DNA of 64,000 bases from Defluviitaleaceae bacterium (GCA_009780185.1 WRAN01000004.1:91948-155947), one strand, 5' to 3'; positions 26,249-35,655 are shown, counted from the first letter of the stretch. Translations and numbers: made by a program. Notes: generated by a model not told the origin, from the letters alone.

Positions 26249-27301
26249 TTAACCCTTAGGCTTACGCACATATGTTATTCGCTTATTATTCTTGTAAACG
26301 GTGGGTCTATTGACCTTGGCGCTTTGTTTATATGCTGTTTTGGCAGCCTGTTTATCGTATGCGTTGATAATCTTCTGCACTAATGGATGCCTTACAACAT
26401 CTTTGCTGGTTAGGTGGCTTATTCCTATATCGGGGATGCCATCCAGGAGTTTAACAGCCTCATTAAGTCCTGACAATTTTCCATCTGGCAGATCAACCTG
26501 GGTTATATCTCCCGTGATTACAGCTTTAGAGTTAAATCCAAGGCGGGTGAGAAACATCTTCATTTGTTCGGGAGTTGTATTTTGAGCCTCATCCAGCACA
26601 ATAAACGAGTTGTCTAAAGTACGGCCACGCATGTAAGCCAGAGGTGCAACTTCAATTAGGTTTCGCTCAAAATTACGAGTAAAGGCCTCCGGTCCCATTA
26701 TATCGTGAAGCGCATCGTAAAGTGGGCGCAAATAAGGATCTACCTTCTGTTGTAAATCACCGGGAAGAAACCCAAGCTTTTCCCCAGCTTCAATAGCAGG
26801 GCGAGTGAGGATTATTCTGTTAACCTGGCCTGCTCTAAAGGCTGTGATTGCCATAGCCATTGCCAGATAGGTCTTACCGGTACCGGCTGGACCAATAGAA
26901 AATACCACAGTGTTATTGCGAATTTGGTCGATATACTTCTTTTGACCAAGGGTCTTTGGTTTTAATGGTTTACCTGAAATAGTCATGCATATTGTATCAT
27001 CGTTAATCTTTTCTATTTGCTCGAAGTGTTCGTCTTCCAGTGCCGCTATTAAATAGTTGACCTGCTGGTCGTTAATAGTTTCACCTTTCTTGGCAAAAAG
27101 CATAAGCTTTTTAAGCACCGACTCAGCTTTATCAACCCCAACCGATGCGGTGGATGTGCTCATAATCTGTACAGATTCATCCCTGTTTACTATTGTGACC
27201 TTGAAGGCCATCTCAATTTTTTTTATATGCTCATCCAGCTTGCCGAATATATTGCTTATTAGGTTGCTGGGTATCTCTATATTTTTCTTAGGTGCGTCCA
27301 T
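26249..27301 (-). CDS. phoH: PhoH-family ATPase
   Basis: A 350-residue PhoH-like protein, with an N-terminal KH-like region (to about 110), Walker A GPAGTGKTYLAMAMA near residue 140, and Walker B FIVLDEAQNTTPEQMKM. MRGRTLDNSF and ITGDITQVDLP are family motifs. It is thought to act as an RNA-associated ATPase or helicase, here in the usual place before yqfF and ybeY. AGGAGG precedes the ATG. A short basic C-terminal tail ends in KRITYVRKPKG. Confidence 0.94.
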   Translation of the reverse strand: MDAPKKNIEIPSNLISNIFGKLDEHIKKIEMAFKVTIVNRDESVQIMSTSTASVGVDKAESVLKKLMLFAKKGETINDQQVNYLIAALEDEHFEQIEKINDDTICMTISGKPLKPKTLGQKKYIDQIRNNTVVFSIGPAGTGKTYLAMAMAITAFRAGQVNRIILTRPAIEAGEKLGFLPGDLQQKVDPYLRPLYDALHDIMGPEAFTRNFERNLIEVAPLAYMRGRTLDNSFIVLDEAQNTTPEQMKMFLTRLGFNSKAVITGDITQVDLPDGKLSGLNEAVKLLDGIPDIGISHLTSKDVVRHPLVQKIINAYDKQAAKTAYKQSAKVNRPTVYKNNKRITYVRKPKG

Positions 27302-27385
27302 ATTTTAATTTATGCCTCCTTCGTCGGCGGAACAAATACTGCGAGCCTTTACCCAAAAAACAAATCATTTTGATATGGTCATAGG

Positions 27386-28582
27386 CTAGTCAATAGGCAC
27401 TTGCATGTCAATCCTTTGATGGGTGATTATCAAGGCTCTTACCACTAAGGCCTCTGATGTTTCTTCCATTTCCACCTGTCGGTCTATAATATCAATCCCG
27501 AAATCAAACTCCCGCATAATCCGATTGCCTAGCATACTTTCCGCTAGAAGGGTAGCTTCTTCTATACTGCGGGTACGCCTTGTTGGGATGAATTCTAAAT
27601 AGCGATCCATTGCCAAAATAAATGGCATTGGATAATCTCCGCCCACCCCCAGCTGATGGTGTGTAGTTATTCTATCATAAGAATCAAAGGAAATGCCACC
27701 TCTTGGGATATTTAAGCGGAAATTGCCCGCAAATAGAAACTGCAAACTGTGACGAGTAGTTGACCTTCCAGTATAAACCTTATCAATATATGTAAACGGA
27801 ACAATAAACTCAATGGGGTGATACCTCCTCGCCCATACTTCCGCATATGCATGGACATAAGCTGTCTGTGGGTTGCCTGTATCCACGCCAAGCTCTAAAA
27901 AGCCACTAACCAGCATCTCTCCCTGACGCACAACATCGTTTTGCCGCACCATAGGGGCACCGGAAGAAGTGGCGATTCGAGTTATCAATCCATCATGGGC
28001 AGCCACGACATGGGTAGGCGTTTGTCTATCAATGATAGGCTGCTGAGGAATAGCCTCTGCAATCATGATAGTAGTCCGTGTCCCACGAGTATTAATATCC
28101 GCCCAGCTAAGCTCGTCAAAATGATTTAATAGCTCTCGAGTAAGACCTCTGGCATCAATTGTATGTTTAAACACCCCAATATGAAGTCCCTGCTCATCCA
28201 AAAAAGTAAGGATTGTCTCATGGCAAACTCCATCACCACCCACAATCTCAACCCGCCATATAAAAGAAGAAAGAACAACCATCATCAATACAAAAAAAAG
28301 GATACCCCCAAGGAGTAGCTTCCGCTTGCGATATCTATGGGCCATAAAAGGCAACCCATTTTTCTCTATTATCTTTGTCCGGCATTTGGTTTTGCGGCTA
28401 CAGACCCTAAGTGACTTAAATCCTTTAATGGACACATTAGCATGTACACCCTCAGGTGCGCGCTCTACATCCCATAAATAAATTCCACGATATGCGGCCA
28501 TATTCAAAAATCGTTCAATAGAAAATCCGGTAACCCTAATCCGTACATATCCTTTTGCATATTGCCACATATTAAGCATCAT
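27386..28582 (-). CDS. yqfD: Sporulation protein YqfD
   Basis: A 398-residue membrane protein with one helix near residues 105-125. It has the YqfD pattern GYVRIRVTGFSIERFLN, the NGLPFMAHRYRKRK pre-membrane segment and an extracytoplasmic POTRA-like half. Known from Bacillus as a sigma-E regulon member, with a role in engulfment-stage forespore development. Two adjacent ATG codons exist at the start and I keep the first. It directly follows yqfC. Confidence 0.9.
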   Translation of the reverse strand: MMLNMWQYAKGYVRIRVTGFSIERFLNMAAYRGIYLWDVERAPEGVHANVSIKGFKSLRVCSRKTKCRTKIIEKNGLPFMAHRYRKRKLLLGGILFFVLMMVVLSSFIWRVEIVGGDGVCHETILTFLDEQGLHIGVFKHTIDARGLTRELLNHFDELSWADINTRGTRTTIMIAEAIPQQPIIDRQTPTHVVAAHDGLITRIATSSGAPMVRQNDVVRQGEMLVSGFLELGVDTGNPQTAYVHAYAEVWARRYHPIEFIVPFTYIDKVYTGRSTTRHSLQFLFAGNFRLNIPRGGISFDSYDRITTHHQLGVGGDYPMPFILAMDRYLEFIPTRRTRSIEEATLLAESMLGNRIMREFDFGIDIIDRQVEMEETSEALVVRALIITHQRIDMQVPID

Positions 28583-28594
28583 AGGGCCACATCC

Positions 28595-28852
28595 TTACCA
28601 AAGTATTCCTTTTATCGTTCCGGTTATAAGTACATGCTCTGAGGTTACTTGTTTAAGTATTAGTTTCTGACCTTCAATTGTTAGTACTCCGGCTTTTGTT
28701 AATATGCGGATTTTAGTATCGGTGAATTCTATTAGATTTTTGTAATTTTCTATGTTTAATTCCTGGCGGCCTGTGGCTATTAGAAGGGGTAGATCCAGGA
28801 TTATTTCTTTGGGGAGGGATAGCATATCGGTCATTTTTTCTTTGATTTTCAT
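28595..28852 (-). CDS. yqfC: Sporulation protein YqfC
   Basis: An 85-residue protein of the YqfC/YabP family: MLSLPKEIILDLPLL, then a short beta-rich domain with ILTKAGVLTIEG and LITGTIKGILW. It is the first gene of the long minus-strand run. GGGAGG is just upstream. The yqfC-yqfD pair is restricted to endospore-forming Firmicutes and is good evidence for a spore-forming lineage. Confidence 0.9.
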   Translation of the reverse strand: MKIKEKMTDMLSLPKEIILDLPLLIATGRQELNIENYKNLIEFTDTKIRILTKAGVLTIEGQKLILKQVTSEHVLITGTIKGILW

Positions 28853-28931
28853 TGTGCCTCCCTGAGTAAAGTCATTGCAAAAATATATGAGAATTTGGCA
28901 GGGTTTATACCAAGTAATACTAATAGCAGAT

Positions 28932-28968
28932 AAAAAAGCCTCCTGCCGTTTTTTTTCGACTGGAGGCT
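28932..28968 (-). terminator. Rho-independent terminator of the hydrolase gene
   Basis: On the minus strand AGCCTCC (28968-28962) pairs with GGAGGCT (28943-28937) and is followed by a T run. It lies just beyond the stop of the hydrolase gene and upstream of yqfC. Confidence 0.8.
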
Positions 28969-28992
28969 AAATAATTTGTGATAGTGCTAGCT

Positions 28993-31110
28993 TTACCCCA
29001 TATTCCAAAAAACAGCTGTATTGGCAATCATAATCATAGTAAAGAAAATTGTATTGGTAAAAGCCGCAAGATAGACATTATTGGTCTTGGTATAAAGTCT
29101 TCTGGCATAAACGGCAGCAATAGCGAGACAAGGCACTAATGCAAACAGTAAAATAGCATTAAGGGCCATAGTAGGATACCATGCAGTTCCTGTAGCAAAT
29201 AGCATCCCATAATGAACTACAAGCCACAGGATAATACCGCCGACATTAAGCACAACTGCAATCAAATCCCCAGCGCGTTTTCCACCTGTATTAGCACCAA
29301 TCGCCACTGTATTAAAGAAATAGAAAATAAGGAAAAATGGTGCATATCTGGCGAAGGCCAGCACATGATCAAAAGTAAATGTCCTGATAGCTAAAGTCCA
29401 AACGCGGGCATCTACCACGAAGATGGCTTGCATAATAAATAGAAGTACATAGATCAAAGTCATCCCCGCAAAAGCAGTAACAAAGCTAGCCGCAACAGCA
29501 TCTACCCGAACAATGAAACCATAATTCTTGGGCACAGCCCCCAACAGCTTCTTGCTAAGGAAGTATATAAATGTAAGCAGTATCGCCGCAATAGCCGCAG
29601 ACATTATAGCCCAGTAGCCAATGGTATTAACCGCGGGAGCCACAAAAAAGCCGGTAAGATTCATGATACTGCCGGAGAGATTGGCAAGCAATGCAGTAAC
29701 ACCAAGTACGGCAGCCAGGATGATGCCTCCCGCGCCCCAAACCCTGCATTTTTCGCATTTATCCTTATCTCTGTGGTGAAGCACATAGAAAACAATCCCC
29801 GAAATCAAGGACACTGCCGCAAGAATAAGAGATACATATCTGAAAATATCCAGCTCATTAATCCGCCGCTCCATAAAAGTAGGAATAAGGAATGCCGGAA
29901 GCAGAGCAGACACGGCAATAGTACACCAATAGAACAGCTTATGCCGCCCCTTCTTACCCATAGGAATAGCCTCTCGCTTACCAGTAATCGCTAATTTAAG
30001 GAATGGAAGCTTCAGAAGTAGCCCCATAACAGGTATCACCAGTAAGAAATATCCAACCATAGTTACAAAGTTAAATACGACTTTCCACTGCCATATCTGG
30101 TTACGGTTATGGAGTAAATCCCCGGTATCTTCCCGCTGAGCAGCGGTTGCATATGGCTCAAGTACTCTGTAGAAGTTGATTAAGTAATTGGTTGTATTTG
30201 CGGAAAAATGGTTCCATGGGTGGATTTCGTTGGGGGTGTATACAATGCGGCGGCCTTGCTGGGAACCACGCACTATGTCTTCTCCTAAAATCAATTCACC
30301 CGATTCGGCTATATGCCAGCCTGATGGCCTGTCTGCTCCTTCATATCCCAAGAATTGTCTTCCTACAGGAGTCAGTGCCCAATCTGAGCGGATTACGGTC
30401 CCGCCAGCTTGGGCTGTTGCTTCAGGTGCATTAAAGAAGAATTCGTCATACATCCCTGCAACAATACCTATATTGCGGCTTCCCATAGCAGCAAGGAGCT
30501 GATCAAGGGGTGCCACAGCTTGGGCATGGGATAAATCTGCACCAACAGAGATAGCAGAGTGAATCATCCTTACGCCAGATTGTAGCGATTGCAACTCATC
30601 GAAGTACACAGCCACGATACTGGAAAAGCCTCCCATGGAATGGCCGCTTACGGCTATTACACCATTACCATTTGCGTCTCTAAGTGTAAAGGGCTGTTGG
30701 AACATGTACTGTACAGCATCGAATTGGGCGTGAATCCAAAAAGTGCCAAAATGCCCGCCGACAGGGATATCTGCTGCCCAGCGGGAGTTTCCGTGGTCAT
30801 ACATATCTAAAGCCAAGACAATGTATCCGCGGCGAGACATCTCAATTGCAGGGGCATCTTGCATTTCTCCTGTGTTGAGGTAGCCATGAGTGGTGATAAT
30901 CACAGGCCTTGGATCATTTTCTCCCGCGCCTCGAGGCATATAGAGTAGTCCCGTCAGTGTTCCTCGCTCTGTCTCGAAGGAAATTCGAGATACATTTACA
31001 GAGTAAAAAGCGGAGTTAAACATCCCCGCTAGGAAACTTCCCAGTAGAATCATTCCAATAGCGATTACCAGGATTTTCTGGGATTTGATGAATCCTATGC
31101 ATTTTTTCAT
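28993..31110 (-). CDS. Alpha/beta hydrolase fused to a polytopic membrane domain
   Basis: A 705-residue protein. An N-terminal helix (about 13-32) leads to an extracytoplasmic alpha/beta hydrolase (about 45-340) with THGYLNTG, LDMYDHGNSRW and the nucleophile elbow SGHSMGGFSS. About ten predicted membrane helices fill residues 355-705, and a KCEKC motif sits in one loop. Substrate unknown; similar two-part proteins occur in other Clostridia. GAAAGAGGTGC precedes the ATG and a terminator follows, so it is probably a single-gene transcript. Confidence 0.8.
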   Translation of the reverse strand: MKKCIGFIKSQKILVIAIGMILLGSFLAGMFNSAFYSVNVSRISFETERGTLTGLLYMPRGAGENDPRPVIITTHGYLNTGEMQDAPAIEMSRRGYIVLALDMYDHGNSRWAADIPVGGHFGTFWIHAQFDAVQYMFQQPFTLRDANGNGVIAVSGHSMGGFSSIVAVYFDELQSLQSGVRMIHSAISVGADLSHAQAVAPLDQLLAAMGSRNIGIVAGMYDEFFFNAPEATAQAGGTVIRSDWALTPVGRQFLGYEGADRPSGWHIAESGELILGEDIVRGSQQGRRIVYTPNEIHPWNHFSANTTNYLINFYRVLEPYATAAQREDTGDLLHNRNQIWQWKVVFNFVTMVGYFLLVIPVMGLLLKLPFLKLAITGKREAIPMGKKGRHKLFYWCTIAVSALLPAFLIPTFMERRINELDIFRYVSLILAAVSLISGIVFYVLHHRDKDKCEKCRVWGAGGIILAAVLGVTALLANLSGSIMNLTGFFVAPAVNTIGYWAIMSAAIAAILLTFIYFLSKKLLGAVPKNYGFIVRVDAVAASFVTAFAGMTLIYVLLFIMQAIFVVDARVWTLAIRTFTFDHVLAFARYAPFFLIFYFFNTVAIGANTGGKRAGDLIAVVLNVGGIILWLVVHYGMLFATGTAWYPTMALNAILLFALVPCLAIAAVYARRLYTKTNNVYLAAFTNTIFFTMIMIANTAVFWNMG

Positions 31111-31184
31111 GATGCACCTCTTTCATTTAGGAAATATTTAGTAGCTCACAAATGCATAATATCATATCTATGTGGAAAAGCAAC

Positions 31185-31210
31185 AAAAAAAGACTGCCCA
31201 AGTGCAGTCT
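31185..31210 (-). terminator. Terminator-like hairpin facing the hydrolase gene
   Basis: AGACTGC (31191-31197) and GCAGTCT (31204-31210) form a stem. Read on the minus strand it is followed by seven T. It lies upstream of the hydrolase start, so it could be a leader attenuator or a block to antisense transcription. Confidence 0.6.
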
Positions 31211-31321
31211 AATTTACGCATTAAATTATATATCCCAACACAACATCTTTATGATATACTACGCCAAAGATGTACAAGATTTGCGGATACTACTAAAGAA
31301 GAGTAGGGGGGAACCTCTGCA

Positions 31322-33358
31322 GTGAGAGACTGGCTATCCCAGACAGCGCTACGGATTGAACGTTTTAGTATTATGAAAGCCATAAGAGATGGGTTTGCAG
31401 GTATTATGCCAATCCTATTAATTGGGGCTTTTCTTTTCATGCTTGTGGAACTGGAGATTCCTCTTTACTTAGACGCTACTCCAGGTATACCTGGGCGCAA
31501 TTGGCATATTACTTTTGAGCAGCTTTATACCGGTATTTTAGGACTACTTCCTATTGCCGCTGCTTTTTCTATTGGATATACATTGGCCCTTCATTCTCCT
31601 CATTATTCTAGTAGGATATTAAGCCCTTTGGTGCCATCTTTGGTGGGACTTTCTTGTTTATTTATTCTTGTAGCTGCTCCTGGCGGAGGATTCCGATTTG
31701 TGGAATTTGGCCCTAGCGGGGTTTTCTTAGCTGTTATTGTTGCGGTTATTTCCCATTTATTATTTTTCTTTTTCTATAGGTATCGATTGGTGGTTGCAAG
31801 GCCAAAAGCGTCTACTTCTTATTTGGCTCAAGTTGTCTTACTCATCGAGCCTGCATTATTTACAATTCTTATTTTCACAGTAATTCGCTTTATCTTTAAT
31901 GCAACAAATGCCTTTAATATCCCTAATGCCATTAATGATTGGGTAATCAATGTGCTGGTTGGTGTATATCATCGATTTAACTCTCCATTGATATTTTTAA
32001 TGGCATTTACATTTATGCACCAGCTTCTATGGTTTTTTGGCCTTCATAGCGGGGATATTATATGGAATGTTGCATACCAGGCTGGATGGCCTGAGATGCT
32101 TAATCCTGTATTCTTTGAGCTGTTTGTTTTTGCTGGAGGAGGAGTGCTTGCACTTATTTTTGCTATCTTGATTGTCAGGTGGAAAAATGCTTTTAGGCCT
32201 ACACTTGTGGCTCTTCCTATGGGGATTTCTAATATTGGCTCTCCAATAACTTATGGACTTCCTGTGGTTTTCAATCCTTTCTTTCTGATACCGTTTATTT
32301 TCGCGCCTATGTTTTCTGCTGTAATTTCATATATGGCTGTCGCTTCGGGAATGAGCCCCGGTCTTGACCAGGTGGTGGCTTCCACTATGCCTCCCGGTAT
32401 CAGTGGCTGGATGGCCACAGGCTCGTCTATGGCTGGGGTTGTGCAGATTATATGTTTGATTATGGGGACGTTTATTTACATGCCCTTTGTATGGATGGCC
32501 AATAGTGCCAGTGAAGAGCGATGTGATTTTGCCATTGAGGAACTTATGTCTAGGGATGCCGCCCCATATCTTGCCCGCCGGGACGATGTAGGGGTATTTG
32601 CGCGTTCTTTATTTGAAGAAATGGAATATGATCTCAGGCGAAAGCGTGGCTTTTACTTAGAATACCAGCCCATGATTGACAGCCATAACAGGATGCTGAG
32701 TTTCGAAGCTAGAGTACGGTACAGGCATACATCACTTGGGCCATTACCGCCAGAGCTGGTTCAGGCATTGGCAGAAGAAGGCCGCCTGGAAAACGATTTA
32801 AATACATTCATAATAGAAGAAGCCTTTTCCAGCCTTCGTGAGCTTAGGGAGTATAATTTTAATGATTTGCTTATGACGATAAATCTATCTCCAAAACAAT
32901 TAGGCAAACCCAAAACCATTAAAATGATGGAAACAGCGCTAAAAAAATATAACATCGACCCGGCATTAATCCGATTAGAGCTATCCAGCCATGAGGTTCT
33001 TGGCCCAGGTTTTGACCCATGGATGTTGTTTAATGCCTTAGAATCCATTGGGCTTAGGGTGATAATTGATAATTTTAATCTACAGCTTACCCACTTCAAT
33101 AATCTGCGCCGTATGGGGGTAAAAACAATAAAGCTGAGTACTGCACTTACACAAGATGTGCAATACAACGAGCTAAGTGCCAATGTAATCAAAGATATTG
33201 TGACCCACGCAAAACCTATAACCATCATTGCCGAAAACATAGAATCAAAAGGCCAGCGGGATGCACTGGCAGAGCTTGGCTGTGAAATATTCCAGGGGAA
33301 ATACTTTTCTAAACCTATGGAATCCGCTGACTTAGCTCTATATCTGAGGTTAAGATAG
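31322..33358 (+). CDS. PTS EIIC-like membrane domain fused to a degenerate EAL domain
   Basis: A 678-residue protein. Residues 1 to about 400 are a cellobiose-type PTS EIIC fold (FAGIMPILLIGAF, LHSGDIIWNVAY, SNIGSPITYGLPVVFNP). Residues about 440-678 are an EAL domain: LEYQPMIDSHNRMLSFEAR, LLMTINLSPKQLG, then CEIFQGKYFSKPM. Key EAL residues differ. EAL is EAR (462-464), the metal-binding DDFGTG is IDNFNLQ (D583-N584), and the LxITE glutamate is replaced in LELSSHE. A c-di-GMP-sensing rather than degrading role is likely. GTG start with AGGGGGG upstream. It overlaps recU by one base (TAGTG). Confidence 0.88.
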   Translation: MRDWLSQTALRIERFSIMKAIRDGFAGIMPILLIGAFLFMLVELEIPLYLDATPGIPGRNWHITFEQLYTGILGLLPIAAAFSIGYTLALHSPHYSSRILSPLVPSLVGLSCLFILVAAPGGGFRFVEFGPSGVFLAVIVAVISHLLFFFFYRYRLVVARPKASTSYLAQVVLLIEPALFTILIFTVIRFIFNATNAFNIPNAINDWVINVLVGVYHRFNSPLIFLMAFTFMHQLLWFFGLHSGDIIWNVAYQAGWPEMLNPVFFELFVFAGGGVLALIFAILIVRWKNAFRPTLVALPMGISNIGSPITYGLPVVFNPFFLIPFIFAPMFSAVISYMAVASGMSPGLDQVVASTMPPGISGWMATGSSMAGVVQIICLIMGTFIYMPFVWMANSASEERCDFAIEELMSRDAAPYLARRDDVGVFARSLFEEMEYDLRRKRGFYLEYQPMIDSHNRMLSFEARVRYRHTSLGPLPPELVQALAEEGRLENDLNTFIIEEAFSSLRELREYNFNDLLMTINLSPKQLGKPKTIKMMETALKKYNIDPALIRLELSSHEVLGPGFDPWMLFNALESIGLRVIIDNFNLQLTHFNNLRRMGVKTIKLSTALTQDVQYNELSANVIKDIVTHAKPITIIAENIESKGQRDALAELGCEIFQGKYFSKPMESADLALYLRLR

Positions 33359-33894
33359 TGGCACATTGGAAGACCCGTGGCCTTCGAGGCAGTGCCTTTG
33401 AAGAAATGATTGATATGACCAACCTACTTTATGTCCAGCGGGGGTTGTCTATTATCCAAAAGATACCAACTCCTATAACTCCAGTTGAGGTGGATAATAA
33501 GGCTAGAACCATAACGTCTGCATATTTTGATAAAAAAAGCACTGTAGACTTTATAGGTGTGGCGCAAGGTCTTGCTATCTGCTTTGATGCTAAGGAAACA
33601 AAGCAGCTAAATCTACCTCTGCGAAATATTCATCTTCATCAAATCGAATTTATGGAGAATTTCCGCAAGCAGCAAGGTGTGAGCTTTTTACTGGTGCATT
33701 TTCAGGCAAAAGGAGAAATATTTCTTTTGCCAAGCGAAGAGCTATCCAAATACCATAAACAAGCCCAAAATGGCGGGCGTAAGTCTATTCCATATTCAGA
33801 CTTTAACCCAGCCTACATAGTGCCAAATAAAAACGGCTTTCCGGTGCATTACTTGGTAGCTGTAAATGAGTACTTGAAAGGAACAAACTTATGA
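33358..33894 (+). CDS. recU: Holliday junction resolvase RecU
   Basis: A 178-residue Firmicutes-type resolvase. RGSAFEEMIDMTN, IIQKIPTPITPVEV, the catalytic-core stretch STVDFIGVAQGLAICFDAKE followed by TK, and LPLRNIHLHQIEFM match RecU. It cleaves four-way DNA junctions. GTG start, coupled to the EIIC-EAL stop, and its stop overlaps the parA ATG. In Bacillus recU sits beside a penicillin-binding protein gene, so this neighbourhood is different. Confidence 0.92.
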   Translation: MAHWKTRGLRGSAFEEMIDMTNLLYVQRGLSIIQKIPTPITPVEVDNKARTITSAYFDKKSTVDFIGVAQGLAICFDAKETKQLNLPLRNIHLHQIEFMENFRKQQGVSFLLVHFQAKGEIFLLPSEELSKYHKQAQNGGRKSIPYSDFNPAYIVPNKNGFPVHYLVAVNEYLKGTNL

Positions 33895-34658
33895 GCCGAA
33901 TAATTACTATTACCAACCAAAAAGGTGGAGTAGGGAAGACCACCACAACTATCAATCTAGCCACATGCCTTGCACAAGCGGGGAAGCGGGTGCTGGTTGT
34001 AGATATGGATCCCCAGGGCAATGCTTCAAGTGGTTTTGGGGTAGATAAGTTCAGCCTACAAAAAACAGTCTATAATCTTCTTATTGGGGAAGCTACCCTG
34101 GAAGAAGTTATTCTTCCTGTTTGTGTAGACGGGGTACGGCTCCTTCCCGCAAATATTGACCTAAGCGGAGCGGAAATTGAGCTTATTGCAATGAATGAGC
34201 GAGAGTTTAGGCTTCGTACTATTTTTAGTCAGTCCAGGTATATGTTTGACTATATTCTTATGGATTGCCCTCCGTCACTTAATCTTCTTACAGTTAATGC
34301 CTTATGCGCCGCTGATTCTGTGCTTATTCCTATACAATGCGAGTATTATGCTTTGGAAGGGCTGTCTCAGCTTATGAATACTATCAAGCGTATACAGCAG
34401 AAACTTAATACCCGCCTGGTTATTGAAGGGGTGGTATTTACTATGTACGATTCCCGCACCAACTTAAGTAATCAGGTAGTAGATGAAGTAAAGCGGCATC
34501 TAGGTGCGTATACCTATAAAACAATCGTGCCTCGCAATGTGCGGCTATCAGAAGCCCCAAGTCATGGGTTGCCAATTACGCTGTATTCAGCTGATTCTAA
34601 GGGGGCAGAGGCGTATAGAGCTTTGGCGCTGGAAGTTATGGAGCGGAATAAAAAATAA
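33891..34658 (+). CDS. parA: Chromosome-partitioning ATPase ParA/Soj
   Basis: A 255-residue ParA ATPase with the deviant Walker A KGGVGKTTT near residue 10, VVDMDPQGNAS, and the Walker B segment YILMDCPPSLNLLTVNAL. It acts with ParB in origin segregation and, in spore formers, in replication control. There is an ATGA overlap with recU. A second short reading frame and a UUCG hairpin separate it from parB. Confidence 0.96.
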   Translation: MSRIITITNQKGGVGKTTTTINLATCLAQAGKRVLVVDMDPQGNASSGFGVDKFSLQKTVYNLLIGEATLEEVILPVCVDGVRLLPANIDLSGAEIELIAMNEREFRLRTIFSQSRYMFDYILMDCPPSLNLLTVNALCAADSVLIPIQCEYYALEGLSQLMNTIKRIQQKLNTRLVIEGVVFTMYDSRTNLSNQVVDEVKRHLGAYTYKTIVPRNVRLSEAPSHGLPITLYSADSKGAEAYRALALEVMERNKK

Positions 34659-34747
34659 TGAAATCTTTTGCCTTCGGCAAAAACATTCGCAAAAATGCAT
34701 TGAAGCATTATAATCTTTGCTCATTTGATTGGGGAGAAAATAAATGA
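34658..34747 (+). CDS. Possible 29-residue peptide between parA and parB
   Basis: The frame starts in a TAATG overlap with the parA stop and ends in an ATGA overlap with the parB start. It reads MKSFAFGKNIRKNALKHYNL and a few more residues. GGAGCGG lies upstream at a long spacing. The first codons cover the cUUCGg hairpin 34666-34682. Exact coupling at both ends is suggestive, but at this length it could be chance. Confidence 0.2.
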   Translation: MKSFAFGKNIRKNALKHYNLCSFDWGENK

Positions 34748-35643
34748 AATCTGGATTAGGCAGGGGATTAAACGCGTTGTTGGACGCAACTACACAGCAA
34801 GACGAGAATCAAGCATCAGAAACATCAAACCAAAATTCCGGCATTTTACTGGTAGATATAAGAAAAATTGAACCTAATAAAGGCCAGCCAAGGCAGTTCT
34901 TCGAAGAAACTTCTCTGGAGGAGCTGGCTGAATCTATGAAGGAATACGGTGTTATACAGCCCCTGTTAGTGACCAAAAATGGCGATACCTACACAATAAT
35001 AGCCGGTGAGCGCCGCTACCGTGCGGCCCGTCTCGCCCGCCTTACGGAGCTTCCTGTAATAATAAAAGACTACTCTGAGGGAGATATCCTCCAAGTAGCC
35101 TTAATAGAAAATATACAGCGTCAAGACCTTACCCCTATCGAAGAAGCCCTATGCTATAAGCGCCTTATGGACGATTTCTTCTTCTCTACAGAAGATATTG
35201 CCACAAAAGTAGGAAAGAATAAGCACGCAGTAATAAGTGCCCTGCATTTACTAGAGTTAGACCCTCGTGCCCAGGCGCTGGCAGGTGAAGGAAAACTAAC
35301 CGCCAGCCACGCGAAAATTCTTCTTTCAATAGAAGATGGTGATCTGCAAGCTGCCTGTGCTGATACCATAGTAGAAGAAGGCCTAAGTGTTAGAGGTGCG
35401 GAAGCACTTGTGGCTGCGGCAATAAAAGAAGCATCAAGGCCTGAGCCTGGTGATAAAGAAACCGAGCAGTTATTGTCGGAAGAGGTGCTGATTGCATATA
35501 AGCGCGCAGAAGATGACTTGCAAAATTTACTCGGGTCAAAGGTAAGTATCAGACATGGGAAGAAGAAAGGCCGTATAGAGATAGAGTACTACTCGCCGGA
35601 TGAGTTAGATAGACTGTTATTACTACTTGGTAAAATTAAATAA
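34744..35643 (+). CDS. parB: Chromosome-partitioning protein ParB/Spo0J
   Basis: A 299-residue ParB family CTPase and DNA-binding protein. The N-terminus MKSGLGRGLNALL is typical. IEPNKGQPRQFFE is box I and IAGERRYRAARLA is the CTP-binding box II. A helix-turn-helix (TEDIATKVGKNKHAVISAL) and a C-terminal dimerisation region follow. No 16-bp parS palindrome was recognised nearby. GGGGAG precedes the ATG. Confidence 0.96.
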   Translation: MKSGLGRGLNALLDATTQQDENQASETSNQNSGILLVDIRKIEPNKGQPRQFFEETSLEELAESMKEYGVIQPLLVTKNGDTYTIIAGERRYRAARLARLTELPVIIKDYSEGDILQVALIENIQRQDLTPIEEALCYKRLMDDFFFSTEDIATKVGKNKHAVISALHLLELDPRAQALAGEGKLTASHAKILLSIEDGDLQAACADTIVEEGLSVRGAEALVAAAIKEASRPEPGDKETEQLLSEEVLIAYKRAEDDLQNLLGSKVSIRHGKKKGRIEIEYYSPDELDRLLLLLGKIK

Positions 35644-35655
35644 GAAGGGAACAAG

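Noticed and set aside
32761..33366. 201-codon minus-strand frame over the EAL domain
   Set aside because: The plus-strand frame has clear domain motifs and coupled neighbours; the antisense frame has none.
33891..35643. parS site near parA-parB
   Set aside because: No TGTTTCACGTGAAACA-like 16-mer was recognised in or around the genes.
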